Assembly (NCBI RefSeq): GCF_021026375.1
Contig: NZ_JAJNDB010000009.1
Span: 124,001 to 188,000 of the forward strand
Reading direction: 5' to 3'
DNA length: 64,000 bases
Origin: Actinomycetospora endophytica
GTDB taxonomy: Bacteria; Actinomycetota; Actinomycetes; Mycobacteriales; Pseudonocardiaceae
Below, one piece after another: positions 44,406 to 54,847 of the stretch. Made by a program: the position numbers and the translations under genes. How positions within the stretch are numbered: position 1 is the first letter of the stretch; each line of letters opens with the position of its first letter. The notes under the pieces are model-generated. The model ran no database searches. It saw nothing but the letters and a program-made list of their open reading frames with translations, and was not told the origin of the DNA.

Positions 44406-45284
44406 ATGAGCACCGGAGCGCAGGGATCCCTCGACTTCGGCGACCTCGTCGTCGTCGTGACCGGAGCCGGCCGGGGCCTCGGCCGCCGCTACGCGCTGGA
44501 CCTCGCCGCGCGCGGTGCCCGGGTGGTGGTGTGCGCCCGGCACGGGGAGACCGCGTCGGCGGTCGTCGCCGAAGCCCGTGCGGCCGGTGGTGACGCGGTC
44601 GCCTGCGTCGCCGACGCCCGCGACGGCCAGGCCCCCGTCACGACCGCGCTGGAGGCCTTCGGGCGGGTCGACGGGATGATCGTCAACGCCGGTCAGACGC
44701 GGGACCGCTCCTTCGGCCGGATGACCGACGAGGAGTGGTCCGACGTGCTCGGGGTGCACCTCGACGGGGCGCGGGCGGTGACCGCGGCGGCGTGGTCGGC
44801 GATGCGCGCCCAGGGCGCCGGGCGGATCCTGCTCACCGGCTCGGGCGCGGGCTTCTTCGGCAACCGCGGGCAGGCCAACTACGCCGCGGCGAAGGCGGGT
44901 GTCGTCGGGCTCGGGCTGACCCTCGCGGCGGAGGGGGCGCCCTACGGGATCGGCGCCAACGTCGTCGCCCCGATGGCGATGACCGACATGACCGAGAACG
45001 TCCTCGACGACGCCCAGGGCGAGGTCCTCACCGCGGAGCGGGTGTCACCGGTCGTTCTCGCCCTCGTCCACCCGTCCTGCCCGGTGTCGGGTCAGGTCCT
45101 CGAGGCCGGCGGGGGATGGGTCGGCGCGCTGCGCTGGGAGCGGTCCGAGGGCGTCCGGGTCGCGGGGGAGCGGCCCGCCCCGGAGGACTTCGCCGGCAGC
45201 TGGGAGAAGATCCTGCACTTCGGCGCCGACTCGGTGCGCCCGACCTGCATCGCGGACTCGGTGGAGGCGGGCATGGGTGCGTAG
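44406..45284 (+). CDS. Short-chain dehydrogenase (MFE-2/HSD17B4-like)
   Basis: SDR of 292 residues. Cofactor motif TGAGRGLGRRYALDLAARGA, VNAGQTRDRSF after strand 4, catalytic Ser in LTGSGAGFFGNRGQANYAAAK with YxxxK, and VVAPMAMTDMTENVLDD. These features (GQANYAAAKAG, MTENV) resemble the 3-hydroxyacyl-CoA dehydrogenase part of multifunctional beta-oxidation enzymes. The C-terminus carries the extra 60 residues also seen there. The ATG has CAGACT (44393-44398) 7 nt upstream and no ribosome site. Confidence 0.83.
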   Translation: MSTGAQGSLDFGDLVVVVTGAGRGLGRRYALDLAARGARVVVCARHGETASAVVAEARAAGGDAVACVADARDGQAPVTTALEAFGRVDGMIVNAGQTRDRSFGRMTDEEWSDVLGVHLDGARAVTAAAWSAMRAQGAGRILLTGSGAGFFGNRGQANYAAAKAGVVGLGLTLAAEGAPYGIGANVVAPMAMTDMTENVLDDAQGEVLTAERVSPVVLALVHPSCPVSGQVLEAGGGWVGALRWERSEGVRVAGERPAPEDFAGSWEKILHFGADSVRPTCIADSVEAGMGA

Positions 45285-45358
45285 CTGCGCTTCGCGCTCG
45301 TGAGCACTCAGTGACGCCCTGGCGTCAATGAGTGCTCACAGGCGCGGCAGCGCACCTA
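45282..45358. terminator. Gene-end module between SDR and lipase-like gene
   Basis: Both convergent stops are TAG followed by a mini-hairpin (CTGCGCTTCGCGC on one side, GTGCGCTGCCGCGC on the other) and then the arms of one palindrome (45300-45339; arms begin GTGAGCACTCA, one mismatch, 2-nt loop). Confidence 0.75.
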
Positions 45359-46210
45359 TGACGTCCCCGTCAGCACCGGGCGCCCGACCCCCTCGGACTG
45401 CAGCTTCGAGCAGTCGCCCGGCACCGGCACCGGGAGCGGTTTCGTGCCCAGGGCCCGCAGCGTCAGCCCGATCGTCAGACCCGCCGTCGGGAGCTGGCCG
45501 TGGCTGATCAGGATGCCGTCGCAGACCGACTGGAGCCGGATCGAGCGCACGCCGGGCAGGGCGGCCGACTGCGGCGGCGTGACCGTCTCGTCCTGGTCGG
45601 TCCACAGTGAGAGCCACGGGATGTCCGGGCGCGGGCCCGCGTCGAGCCGGCTGAGCAGGGAGCTGCCCGGCGCGAGCTCCTGGCAGGCCCGCGGACACGC
45701 CCCCGGCACCAGTGCGCCGCCGGCCGCGGCGATGTCGGCGCCCTGCAGCGGCGAGCCCATGGTCACGAGGCGGCGGATGGCCGGCGCGGTCGTCCCGGTC
45801 TGCAGGTAGAGCCAGGACGCGACCCCGCCGGCCGAGTAGCCGATGAGGTCGACGCTGCGGGCGCCGTCGTGGCGGATGAGGGCGCGCACGGCGTCGTCGA
45901 TCGCCGCGGCCTGGCCGGAGAAGTCCCCGGTGCCGCCGTCGGGGAGCTCGACGACGGTCGCCGGGCGCCCGATGACCCGCAGCCGCAGCGCGAGCGCCTG
46001 CAGCGCGTCGGTGCTGCCCCCGAACCCGGGGACCAGCACGACGGGGCCCATGTCGGCCGGGTCGGCCTTCGGCGGCACCGCGTACTCGCGGGCCACCGAC
46101 ACCCCGACGAGCACCGCGACGGCGAGTACCACACCGGTCACGACCAGCACGAACAGCCGACGGCGGGGGGCGAGACCGCCGAGCGGGGCGCGGTCGGGCC
46201 AACGGGTCAC
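45356..46210 (-). CDS. Membrane-anchored or secreted lipase-like alpha/beta hydrolase
   Basis: Protein of 284 residues. After a short basic start there is one hydrophobic segment (LFVLVVTGVVLAVAVLVGVSVA), so the rest is outside. The hydrolase core has VVLVPGFGGSTDALQ (oxyanion loop), the nucleophile elbow GYSAGG and LWTDQDETVTPP with an acidic residue, and a late ISHGQLP with the likely catalytic His. It resembles the triacylglycerol lipase/EstA class 2. I chose GTG 46210 because CACACT lies 6 nt upstream on the minus strand and the N-terminus then reads as a signal anchor. Confidence 0.8.
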   Translation of the reverse strand: MTRWPDRAPLGGLAPRRRLFVLVVTGVVLAVAVLVGVSVAREYAVPPKADPADMGPVVLVPGFGGSTDALQALALRLRVIGRPATVVELPDGGTGDFSGQAAAIDDAVRALIRHDGARSVDLIGYSAGGVASWLYLQTGTTAPAIRRLVTMGSPLQGADIAAAGGALVPGACPRACQELAPGSSLLSRLDAGPRPDIPWLSLWTDQDETVTPPQSAALPGVRSIRLQSVCDGILISHGQLPTAGLTIGLTLRALGTKPLPVPVPGDCSKLQSEGVGRPVLTGTS

Positions 46211-46259
46211 GACCCCAGTGTGCCCGCGCGCCGTTCGGACAGGCGTTAGCGTGCGCGGC

Positions 46260-47138
46260 GTGATCGACCCCCACACAGTGACCCGCCTCGCCCGCCGCCT
46301 CGAACCGCTGCACTCGATGATCTACTTCGCGCCCGAGGTGGGCTCCGAGCTCGGCGAGCTCGGCATCACCCACCCCCGCGCGCAGTACTTCGCCCAGCGC
46401 TCGGCGGCGATGGGTGCCGTCGGGGCCGGGGTCGTGGCCGCGACCTACTTCAACTTCAACCCCGCCCTGATCGCGCGCTTCGTGCCCGGCATCTGGGCGA
46501 CCGCCTCGCCCGCGGACGTGCTCAACGCCCGGCTCCGGGCCGCCGACGGGGCGCTGCGCCGGCTGCTCGGCGACGCGGTGTCCTCCCGCGAGGCCGAGCG
46601 GGCGTCCGTCCTGACCCGCCGCGCCACCGAGGCCTGCCGCCCGGAGGACCGGACCCTCTATGCCGCGCACGCCGATCTGCCGTGGCCCGACGAGCCGCAC
46701 CTGGTGCTCTGGCACGCGATCACCCTGCTGCGCGAGTACCGCGGCGACGCCCACCTGCACGCCCTGCTCGGCGGCGACCTGACGGGCCTCGAGGCGCTGA
46801 TCATGCACACCGCGACGGGGAAGGGGTTCCTCCCCGAGGTGGCCCAGGCGACCCGCGGCTGGTCGGCCGAGCAGTGGGGCGAGGCGTCCGCCGGGCTGCG
46901 CGAGCGGGGTCTCATCGACGACGACGGGTGGCTCACCGAGGCGGGCACGACCTTCCGCGACGGCATCGAGGCCGAGACCTCACGTCTCTCGACGGCGCCG
47001 TACGAGTCGCTGGGTACCGACGCGGCCGAGCTCGGTGAGCTGGCCGGCGGGCTCACGCGCACGGTCCTCGCGGCCGGCGCGTTCCCGGACGGCATCTTCT
47101 CGCCCGGTTCGGACCGGTCGGCGGCGTCGACCCCGTAG
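46260..47138 (+). CDS. SCO6745-family protein
   Basis: Protein of 292 residues matching the actinobacterial SCO6745 family as I recall it: RRLEPLHSMIYFAPE near the start, YFAQRSAAMGAVGAGVVAATYFNFNP, and LVLWHAITLLREYRGDAHLHALL in the second half, with a winged-helix-like end (AGLRERGLIDDDGWLTEAG). Function unknown. The GTG at 46260 is 7 nt after TAGCGT (46247-46252), so it is probably leaderless and divergent from the lipase-like gene. Confidence 0.82.
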   Translation: MIDPHTVTRLARRLEPLHSMIYFAPEVGSELGELGITHPRAQYFAQRSAAMGAVGAGVVAATYFNFNPALIARFVPGIWATASPADVLNARLRAADGALRRLLGDAVSSREAERASVLTRRATEACRPEDRTLYAAHADLPWPDEPHLVLWHAITLLREYRGDAHLHALLGGDLTGLEALIMHTATGKGFLPEVAQATRGWSAEQWGEASAGLRERGLIDDDGWLTEAGTTFRDGIEAETSRLSTAPYESLGTDAAELGELAGGLTRTVLAAGAFPDGIFSPGSDRSAASTP

Positions 47139-47376
47139 CTGGCGGTCGCCGAGTGGACCTCTGGGACTGTCCGTGCAGCTCCGGGCGTCCACTCGACCGG
47201 TCCCGGGTGCGCCAGAGGTATGGCGCAACCGAGTCACGGTGACTCGGTTGCTCCGGGACCTTTCGCTGTCCAGGTCGGACCGTTGCCCTGGCGACGAGGG
47301 AGTCACTGCACGGCGATCGGATCTCCGTCGAGCCGCGCAGCGACTCCTTGATCTTCGAGGGAACCGGGCGCCGGCA
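47139..47376 (+). other. Gap with two palindromes, no gene seen
   Basis: GAGTGGAC (47151-47158) pairs with GTCCACTC (47187-47194), and GCAACCGAGTCAC (47225-47237) pairs perfectly with GTGACTCGGTTGC (47239-47251) around a single G. They probably end the SCO6745-family transcript and the small minus-strand gene. The rest (47252-47376) shows nothing I can assign. Confidence 0.45.
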
Positions 47377-47580
47377 TCACGGCAGCCGCTGCGCCTCGCC
47401 GGAGGCGTCCACCCCCTTGTGCCCGGCCCGCTTCGCGAGCCAGATGCCGCCGCCGATCACGAGCGCACCCGCGATCAGCCAGCCCAGCGCCCCGAGCAGC
47501 CAGTGCACCAGCGGGAGCACCACCCCCCCGAGCACCACGAGAGCGCCGATTCCGACCAGGACCCACACCACGATCTTCAT
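47377..47580 (-). CDS. Small membrane protein, unknown
   Basis: Protein of 67 residues with two hydrophobic helices (VVWVLVGIGALVVLGGVVLP and LLGALGWLIAGALVIGGGIW) and a basic end (KRAGHKG). The ATG at 47580 is exactly 7 nt after CAGGCT on the minus strand (47588-47593), matching the leaderless pattern. No known family. It is divergent from the FAD oxidoreductase gene. Confidence 0.6.
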   Translation of the reverse strand: MKIVVWVLVGIGALVVLGGVVLPLVHWLLGALGWLIAGALVIGGGIWLAKRAGHKGVDASGEAQRLP

Positions 47581-47622
47581 GACGTCGAGCCTGCCCGCGC
47601 TGCCGACCCGCGACATCGGGGT

Positions 47623-47650
47623 GCACCCTGAACTCCCAGTCAGGGGGTGC
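47623..47650 (+). promoter_or_regulatory. Hairpin over the translation start of the FAD oxidoreductase
   Basis: GCACCCTGA (47623-47631) pairs with TCAGGGGGTGC (47640-47650), one G bulged. The 3' arm includes the G-rich ribosome site of the gene at 47653, so the fold would hinder initiation. No ligand is suggested. Confidence 0.3.
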
Positions 47651-47652
47651 CC

Positions 47653-48672
47653 ATGAAGATCACCGTCGTCGGGGCCGGGATCGTCGGCCTCGCGACGGCG
47701 GACGCGCTCGTCCGCCGCGGCCACCAGGTGACCGTCCTCGAGGCCGACCGACCCATGGGGGCACGCAGCGCGGGAGCGTCCCGGGTCTTCCGGCTGGCCC
47801 ACGCCGAGCCCGCCCTGGTCGAGGCGGCCCACAAAGCACAAGAGCTCTGGGAGCAGTACTCGACCCGCGCTGGGCGCCCGCTCATCGGCCCCGAGGGCAC
47901 CGTCGTCTCCGGCCCGAGAGCGCACGACTGGGCACGAGCCATGGCCGAGGCCGGCGCGGAGCACACCCTCGGCGACGCGCCGCCGGAGCTCCTCGGGCAC
48001 GCCCACGGCCCGGTGCTCACCGACCCGCACGGCGGCGCGCTCGACCTCGCCGGTGCCGGCCGTCTGCTCGTCGACGCCCACAAGTCGATCATGCGGCCCG
48101 GCCGGGTGGTCGACCTCGACGAGCTGGTCGGCGACGCGATCGTCGTGACGGCCGGCGCGGGCACCGCGGAGCTGGTGGCGCCGCTCGGCATCGAGGTGCC
48201 GCGCGAGCTCTGCCACCACGTGCGCTTCTCGTTCCGCCCGGCCGTGCCCATCACGGCGATCCCGCCGACGCACCTCGACGGCACCCCCGGCCCCGAGCTC
48301 GCCTCCACGTACCAGCACCGCACCCCCGAGGGACACTGGGCGATCGGCGGCCACCTGCCGGACCAGCTCACCAGCGTCGACCACACCGCCGACGAGGTCC
48401 GCCGCCGCTCCTACGAGGCGATCACCGCCCACGTCGTCGCGCGCATCCCGGAGCTCGAGCCGGAACCGGTCGGTGAGCTGCACTGCCTCCCGACCGCGGG
48501 TGGCGCTGACGGGGTCCACACGGCCCGCGTCGGGAACGTCCACGTGCTCTGGGGCGAGAACCTCGCCAAGCTCGCGCCGCTGCTCGGGGAGAACCTGGCG
48601 GACGCGGTCGAGTCCGACGGCGTGGCGCACGCCATCGGGACGCCTCCGGACCTGGCGGATCACGGTCGGTAA
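47653..48672 (+). CDS. FAD-dependent oxidoreductase (DAO/sarcosine oxidase-like)
   Basis: Flavoprotein of 339 residues. It opens with the FAD motif ITVVGAGIVGLATADALVRRG, has VLEADRPMGARSAGASRVFRLAH (the SRxxR stretch of sarcosine and N-methyl amino acid oxidases) and ends with NVHVLWGENLAKLAPLLGE. Oxidation of an amine or amino acid is likely; substrate unknown. ATG 47653 is preferred to GTG 47647 because it starts exactly at the FAD strand. typA follows 42 nt after the stop. Confidence 0.8.
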   Translation: MKITVVGAGIVGLATADALVRRGHQVTVLEADRPMGARSAGASRVFRLAHAEPALVEAAHKAQELWEQYSTRAGRPLIGPEGTVVSGPRAHDWARAMAEAGAEHTLGDAPPELLGHAHGPVLTDPHGGALDLAGAGRLLVDAHKSIMRPGRVVDLDELVGDAIVVTAGAGTAELVAPLGIEVPRELCHHVRFSFRPAVPITAIPPTHLDGTPGPELASTYQHRTPEGHWAIGGHLPDQLTSVDHTADEVRRRSYEAITAHVVARIPELEPEPVGELHCLPTAGGADGVHTARVGNVHVLWGENLAKLAPLLGENLADAVESDGVAHAIGTPPDLADHGR

Positions 48673-48714
48673 CCTGGGAGGGACCGCACTCCCTTCACCC
48701 AGGAAGTCTCCCTC

Positions 48715-50631
<1,917 letters not shown>

Positions 50632-50633
50632 GG

Positions 50634-51464
50634 GTGATCGACCCCGGTCTGCTCGTCAGCGACCCGTTCGTCACCCCCATCGGGGTGCCGGAGAAGGTGT
50701 TCGGGGTCGGCCCGATCGAGATCGTCGGGGCCGGGGCGCGGTCCCGGATGACGACCGCCGGGTGGATGCACGGCGAGGACGGGCGCCCGACCCCCGGGCC
50801 GCTGGGGCTGCTGGTCGACGACGTCGTCGGGCAGGCCACGCTGTGCGCCTGCCCGGCGGGCCGCTGGCCGGTCACTACGGAGCTCTCCATCGACGTCGTC
50901 GCGCCGATGCCCGGCCCGGGGACCGAGCTCGAGGTGTCCAGCACGTTGGCGGCGGCGGACCCGACGACCGGCACCGGGCGGGGCGAGGTGTGGACCGCGG
51001 GCGGCCTGCTCGCCCTGGGCACCGTCTGGACGCGGAACACCCCCGCCACGCCCGGGCCGGCCGCGGTCGAGCCCGACGCGGACGACGCCCTCGAGCACGC
51101 CCGGGCCTCGACGACGGTCCGGGCGCTCCTCGACGCCTCGCTGAGCCACGAGGACGGCCGGACGACGATGGCCCTGCCGCCCGGACCCGTCGTCGCCAAC
51201 GCGACGGGCAACGGGCACGGCGGGGTGCTGGCGTGCGCCGCCGAGGTCACCGCCGCGGCGGCCGTCCACGGCCCGGAGCACCCGCTGGTCACCAGCGGGC
51301 TGCGGGTCACCTTCCTGCGCCCGGCCGTGCTCGACGGCGGCCTCACGTTCACCGCCGACGTCGTTCACCGAGGCCGGGCGCTCTCGCTGGTCCACGTCAC
51401 CGTGTGGCGGGCGGACGGGCGGCGGTGTGCGACCGCCTCGGTGATCGGGCGCGCAGCTCCCTGA
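50634..51464 (+). CDS. Double hotdog thioesterase-like protein
   Basis: Protein of 276 residues built of two hotdog-like halves (LGLLVDDVVGQATLCACPAGRWPVTTELSIDVV and, in the second half, NGHGGVLACAAEVTAAAAV followed by GLRVTFLRPAVLDGG). It looks like the PaaI/acyl-CoA thioesterase superfamily, but the catalytic residues are not obvious. The GTG is 3 nt after the typA stop, so it is co-transcribed. No ligand is known. Confidence 0.7.
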   Translation: MIDPGLLVSDPFVTPIGVPEKVFGVGPIEIVGAGARSRMTTAGWMHGEDGRPTPGPLGLLVDDVVGQATLCACPAGRWPVTTELSIDVVAPMPGPGTELEVSSTLAAADPTTGTGRGEVWTAGGLLALGTVWTRNTPATPGPAAVEPDADDALEHARASTTVRALLDASLSHEDGRTTMALPPGPVVANATGNGHGGVLACAAEVTAAAAVHGPEHPLVTSGLRVTFLRPAVLDGGLTFTADVVHRGRALSLVHVTVWRADGRRCATASVIGRAAP

Positions 51465-51487
51465 GTCCGGCCTCGGTTCTGGGCCAA

Positions 51488-51508
51488 TAAACCTAAGGGG
51501 TTTAGTAT
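51488..51508 (+). promoter_or_regulatory. Operator over the -10 box of the mycofactocin-type SDR
   Basis: TAAACC-TAAGG-GGTTTA (51488-51504) is a perfect inverted repeat in an otherwise very GC-rich region; TAGTAT (51503-51508) is a likely -10 box. A TetR-type repressor is the usual partner for such SDR genes, but none lies nearby. Confidence 0.55.
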
Positions 51509-51542
51509 CCCCTGGTCACCGGCGCCGGAGGAAGGAACACCC

Positions 51543-52367
51543 ATGGGTCGTCTCGAGGGCAAGGTCGCTTTCATCACGGGCGCGGCGAGGGGTCAGGGCC
51601 GCTCGCACGCGGTGCGGATGGCCGAGGAGGGCGCCTCGATCATCGCCCTCGACATCTGCGACCAGATCCCCTCGGTCTTCTACCCGATGGCGACCAAGGC
51701 CGACCTCGACGAGACCGTCGCGCAGGTCGAGGCCGTGGGCGGGCGGATCGTCGCGTCCGTGGCCGACGTCCGGGACAAGGCCTCGATCCAGTCCGCCTAC
51801 GACACCGGGATCGCCGAGTTCGGGCACGTCGACACCGTGCTGCCGAACGCCGGGATCATGCCGGTGATCAACGAGGGTGAGCAGGAGCAGGCCTGGCACG
51901 ACACCATCGCCACCGCGCTGACCGGCGTCTGGCAGACGATGGAGGTGGCGCTGCCGGGGATGATCGAGCGCGGCCGGGGCGGCTCGGTGCTGATCACCAG
52001 CTCCGCGGCGGGGCTCTCGAGCATCGGGCTCAACACCATCCCGGGCCAGGCCGCCTACGTCGCCGCCAAGCACGGCGTCGTCGGGCTCATGCGCCTGTAC
52101 GCCTCGCAGCTGGCGAAGCACAGCATCCGGGTCAACACGATCCACCCGACCGGAGTGGCGACCCCGATGGTCATGAACGAGCCCTACGGCGTGTTCGTGC
52201 AGACCTACCCCGAGATCGCCGGCAGCCCGAACTACCAGAACCCGATGCCGGTCCCGCTGATCGAGCCGATCGACGTCAGCAACGCGATGGTCTACCTCGC
52301 GTCCGACGAGGCCCGCTACGTCACCGGCGTGACGTTCCCGGTCGACGCCGGCTACCTCAACCGCTGA
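51543..52367 (+). CDS. Mycofactocin-coupled SDR family oxidoreductase
   Basis: SDR of 274 residues. The N-terminus LEGKVAFITGAARGQGRSHAVRMAEEGASIIALD is the hallmark of the mycofactocin-coupled SDRs (carveol dehydrogenase-like), which keep NAD bound and pass electrons to mycofactocin. Other marks: LPNAGI, ITSSAAGLSS, YVAAKHGVVGLMR and NTIHPTGVATPM, VTGVTFPVDAGYLNR end. The mycofactocin biosynthesis genes are not in this window. A clear ribosome site (GGAGGAAGGA) precedes the ATG, unlike many genes here. Confidence 0.9.
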   Translation: MGRLEGKVAFITGAARGQGRSHAVRMAEEGASIIALDICDQIPSVFYPMATKADLDETVAQVEAVGGRIVASVADVRDKASIQSAYDTGIAEFGHVDTVLPNAGIMPVINEGEQEQAWHDTIATALTGVWQTMEVALPGMIERGRGGSVLITSSAAGLSSIGLNTIPGQAAYVAAKHGVVGLMRLYASQLAKHSIRVNTIHPTGVATPMVMNEPYGVFVQTYPEIAGSPNYQNPMPVPLIEPIDVSNAMVYLASDEARYVTGVTFPVDAGYLNR

Positions 52368-52375
52368 CCCCGGAG

Positions 52376-52402
52376 CCCCTCGCCCGGATCCAGGGCGAGG
52401 GG
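52376..52402. terminator. Hairpin between convergent genes
   Basis: CCCCTCGCCC (52376-52385) pairs perfectly with GGGCGAGGGG (52393-52402) around a 7-nt loop, 9 nt after the SDR stop and before the end of the minus-strand gene. No T run; not of the GTGAGCA family. Confidence 0.7.
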
Positions 52403-52439
52403 CGCCCGCCCGTCGTCGACCCCGGAGAGTGTCGGTGTG

Positions 52440-53033
52440 TCACGGCCGGGCGCGGACGACGACGGGCAGCGTGGCCAGCGCGTCGAGGGCCCGCATCTCG
52501 CGCTTGGCGGGGGAGCGGGCGAAGAACAGCAGGTCCAGCGGGTACCAGAGCCCGATCCACGCGATGACGGAGAAGACCCCGTTGCCGAGGAGGTCCTGGA
52601 GGAACTGCGGGACGTCGGGCTGGAGGAGCTCGGTCGAGAGCACCAGCCCGATGACGAAGAGCGCCAGGCCGCTGCGCAGCGCCCACAGGCCCTGCCGCCA
52701 CTGGGCTCGGCTCTCCCGCTCGATGCGCTCGGTGCGGGCGGCGCACCAGCGGCGCAGGCCCGTCTCCAGGCGCCCGGGGAGCTCCGTGTCGTCGAGGGCG
52801 GCCGTGGGCAGCGTGAGGACAACCCGGCGGGACCGCCGCACGCGGGGCCGGCCGAGGAGCTCGCCGAGGATCTCGTCGACCCCGGGGGCCCCGCGGACCT
52901 TGACGCCGGCGGGGGCGTGCAGCGGGGCGAGGGGGTCGACGGCGAGCAGCTCGTCCGGGGAGCCCAGGTGGACGATGATCTCCTCGCGGGGCCGGGTGGA
53001 CTCCGACGTGCCCACGGTGCTCCACGTGCTCAT
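52440..53033 (-). CDS. Membrane protein with C-terminal helices, unknown
   Basis: Protein of 197 residues. A soluble first half (TRPREEIIVHLGSPDELLAV, then RRVVLTLPTAALDD) is followed by two helices (LWALRSGLALFVIGLVLSTE and GVFSVIAWIGLWYPLDLLFF). No family is recognised. ATG 53033 overlaps the TGA of the CDF transporter gene, so the two are coupled and it may help that transporter. Confidence 0.6.
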   Translation of the reverse strand: MSTWSTVGTSESTRPREEIIVHLGSPDELLAVDPLAPLHAPAGVKVRGAPGVDEILGELLGRPRVRRSRRVVLTLPTAALDDTELPGRLETGLRRWCAARTERIERESRAQWRQGLWALRSGLALFVIGLVLSTELLQPDVPQFLQDLLGNGVFSVIAWIGLWYPLDLLFFARSPAKREMRALDALATLPVVVRARP

Positions 53034-53941
53034 CCGGCCCACCTCCGGTCGGTCGTGAACGCCACGACGACGGAACGCTCGTGGCCGAGGGCGGCGAGCC
53101 GCTCGTGCAGGTCGCCGCGGACCTCGTCGCAGTCGGCGACGGTGTGCACCGCGGACCCGTCGTCGACGAGGTAGTCGATCTCCACGTCGATCCGGGCGCC
53201 CACCTGCGAGGCGCGCAGGAACGACTCGCGCATCCGGTAGCGGTCCCGGACCTCGTCGACCGCGCTCTGCAGCTCGCGCATCGTCTCCTCCGGCGGGGAC
53301 ATGGCGAGCAGCTCGCGCATCGCCCGCACCACGAGCCCGGCCGGCACGCGCAGGAACAGCAGCGACACCAGCACGACCATGCCGGGGTCGACGTAGGCGG
53401 CGAGGTCCGGCCGGCCGGCCGCGACGAGCCCGGCGGCGATCCCGAACCCGACGAGCACGCCGATCGAGAGCAGGGTGTCGCCCTGCCACTCGGCGGCCTC
53501 CGCCTTCACGAGCCCGCCGCGCCCACCCCGGCGGAGCACGAGGGTCACGACGACGCCGCCCGCCGTCGCGAGCACGGCGTACGCCAGCGCCCAGCCGGTG
53601 GCGACCTCGCGCCCGCCGGCCAGCAGGTCGGTGATGCCCCCGACGACGGCGTAGATCGACAGCGCCGCGAGTGCGAGCGCCTTGACCACCACGACGACGG
53701 GCTCCCACTCCTCCCGGCCCCAGGGGTGGGTGGCGTCCGGCCCGCGTCGGGAGACGTGCAGCGCCGCCACCGCGAGCAGCGAGAGCCCGATGGAGGCGAA
53801 CGAGTACAGCCCGTCGTAGACGATCATCGAGGAGCCGGAGAGGGCCCCCCACACGCAGGAGACGACGGCGAATCCGGCGGACGCCCACACCGAGACGAGC
53901 AGGAGACGGCGATCACGTGACGTGTCCTCGATGCCCGGCAC
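53030..53941 (-). CDS. Cation diffusion facilitator (CDF) family transporter
   Basis: Membrane protein of 303 residues with six helices and a cytoplasmic end. The CDF pattern is seen in SSMIVYDGLYSFASIGLSLLAV (Asp in helix 2), the THPWGREEWEP loop, WQGDTLLSIGVLVGF (Asp in helix 5) and the C-terminal VEIDYLVDDGSAVHTVADCDEV. Helix 2 has YDGLYS rather than the classic HxxxD/DxxxD pair, so the metal is uncertain. It is the first gene of a coupled pair. Confidence 0.82.
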   Translation of the reverse strand: MPGIEDTSRDRRLLLVSVWASAGFAVVSCVWGALSGSSMIVYDGLYSFASIGLSLLAVAALHVSRRGPDATHPWGREEWEPVVVVVKALALAALSIYAVVGGITDLLAGGREVATGWALAYAVLATAGGVVVTLVLRRGGRGGLVKAEAAEWQGDTLLSIGVLVGFGIAAGLVAAGRPDLAAYVDPGMVVLVSLLFLRVPAGLVVRAMRELLAMSPPEETMRELQSAVDEVRDRYRMRESFLRASQVGARIDVEIDYLVDDGSAVHTVADCDEVRGDLHERLAALGHERSVVVAFTTDRRWAG

Positions 53942-54065
53942 AGGAGTGATCGTGGCGCGTCGAGCCGCGAAGGTCGAGAGCGATCAATCCGTGACCAGCG
54001 TCGATATCGCATCGATGCGGGACGTCGGTCACCCTGGGTCGTCGACGGCGGGGGAAGGGACTCGG

Positions 54066-54773
54066 ATGGACGTACAGCTGGATCTCGGCCTGGACGAGAC
54101 GCGGATCATCGCCGCGTGGATGCTCGGGTCGTTCCTCGTGGTCTTCCTCGTCACGCGGGCGATCGTCCGGATGATCCGGGCCGGACGCGGGCCGTTCCGC
54201 AACCAGGCGATCGGCGGCGTGCACATCCACCACCTGGTGCACGGCATCGTGCTGATGCTCGTCGCGGGGGCGGGGGAGTTCCTCTACCGGCCCGACGGCG
54301 CGTGGGGGATCGTGCTCGCCGTCGCGTTCGGGGCCGGAGCGGCGCTGACGCTCGACGAGTTCGCGCTCTGGCTGCATCTCGACGACGTCTACTGGAGCGA
54401 GAAGGGCCGGCTCTCGGTCGACGCGGTGCTCGTGGTCGCCGCCGTCGGGGCGCTGCTCGTGCTCGGGGCGAACCCGTTCGGCGCGGCCAGCGAGGACAAC
54501 GCGCCGACCGTGATCGCGGCCGCGGCGGTCACGCTCGCGTTCGCCGTGGTCGCGGCGCTGAAGGGGAGGCCGGCGCTGGCCGTCATCGGGGTGGTGTTCG
54601 TGCCGGCCGCCGTCGTCGGGGCGATCCGGCTCGCCCGTCCCGGGTCGCCGTGGGCGAAGCGGCGCTACCGGGAGGGCTCGAGCAAGGACGTCCGCGCCCG
54701 GGCGCGCTACCCGGAGGGCAGGCGCACCGGGTGGGACGCCGTGGTGGATGCGGTGGGTGGGGTACCTCGGTAG
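54066..54773 (+). CDS. Integral membrane protein with HIHH motif, unknown
   Basis: Protein of 235 residues with five or six helices. Two unusual stretches stand out: IGGVHIHHLVHGIVLML, rich in His at a helix start, and ALTLDEFALWLHLDDVYWSEKG, with several acidic residues and His, which together could bind a metal. I recall similar uncharacterised proteins in actinobacteria. The hydrophilic end is basic. ATG 54066 has AAGGGA at a good distance. Confidence 0.65.
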   Translation: MDVQLDLGLDETRIIAAWMLGSFLVVFLVTRAIVRMIRAGRGPFRNQAIGGVHIHHLVHGIVLMLVAGAGEFLYRPDGAWGIVLAVAFGAGAALTLDEFALWLHLDDVYWSEKGRLSVDAVLVVAAVGALLVLGANPFGAASEDNAPTVIAAAAVTLAFAVVAALKGRPALAVIGVVFVPAAVVGAIRLARPGSPWAKRRYREGSSKDVRARARYPEGRRTGWDAVVDAVGGVPR

Positions 54774-54847
54774 GTGGCCTTCGGCCTTGTGAGCACTAAT
54801 TGACGCTATAGCGTCAATTTGTGCTCACAAGCGCGTCAGCGCACCTA
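54771..54847. terminator. Gene-end module between membrane protein gene and gnd
   Basis: TAG + GTGGCCTTCGGCC on the plus side and TAG + GTGCGCTGACGCGC on the minus side enclose a 40-nt palindrome with one mismatch (54789-54808 with 54809-54828; arms GTGAGCAC-N2-ATTGACGC). Confidence 0.78.

Noticed and set aside
45843-46259. Longer start for the SCO6745-family gene
   Set aside because: The extra residues overlap the lipase-like gene on the other strand, and a leaderless promoter points to GTG 46260.
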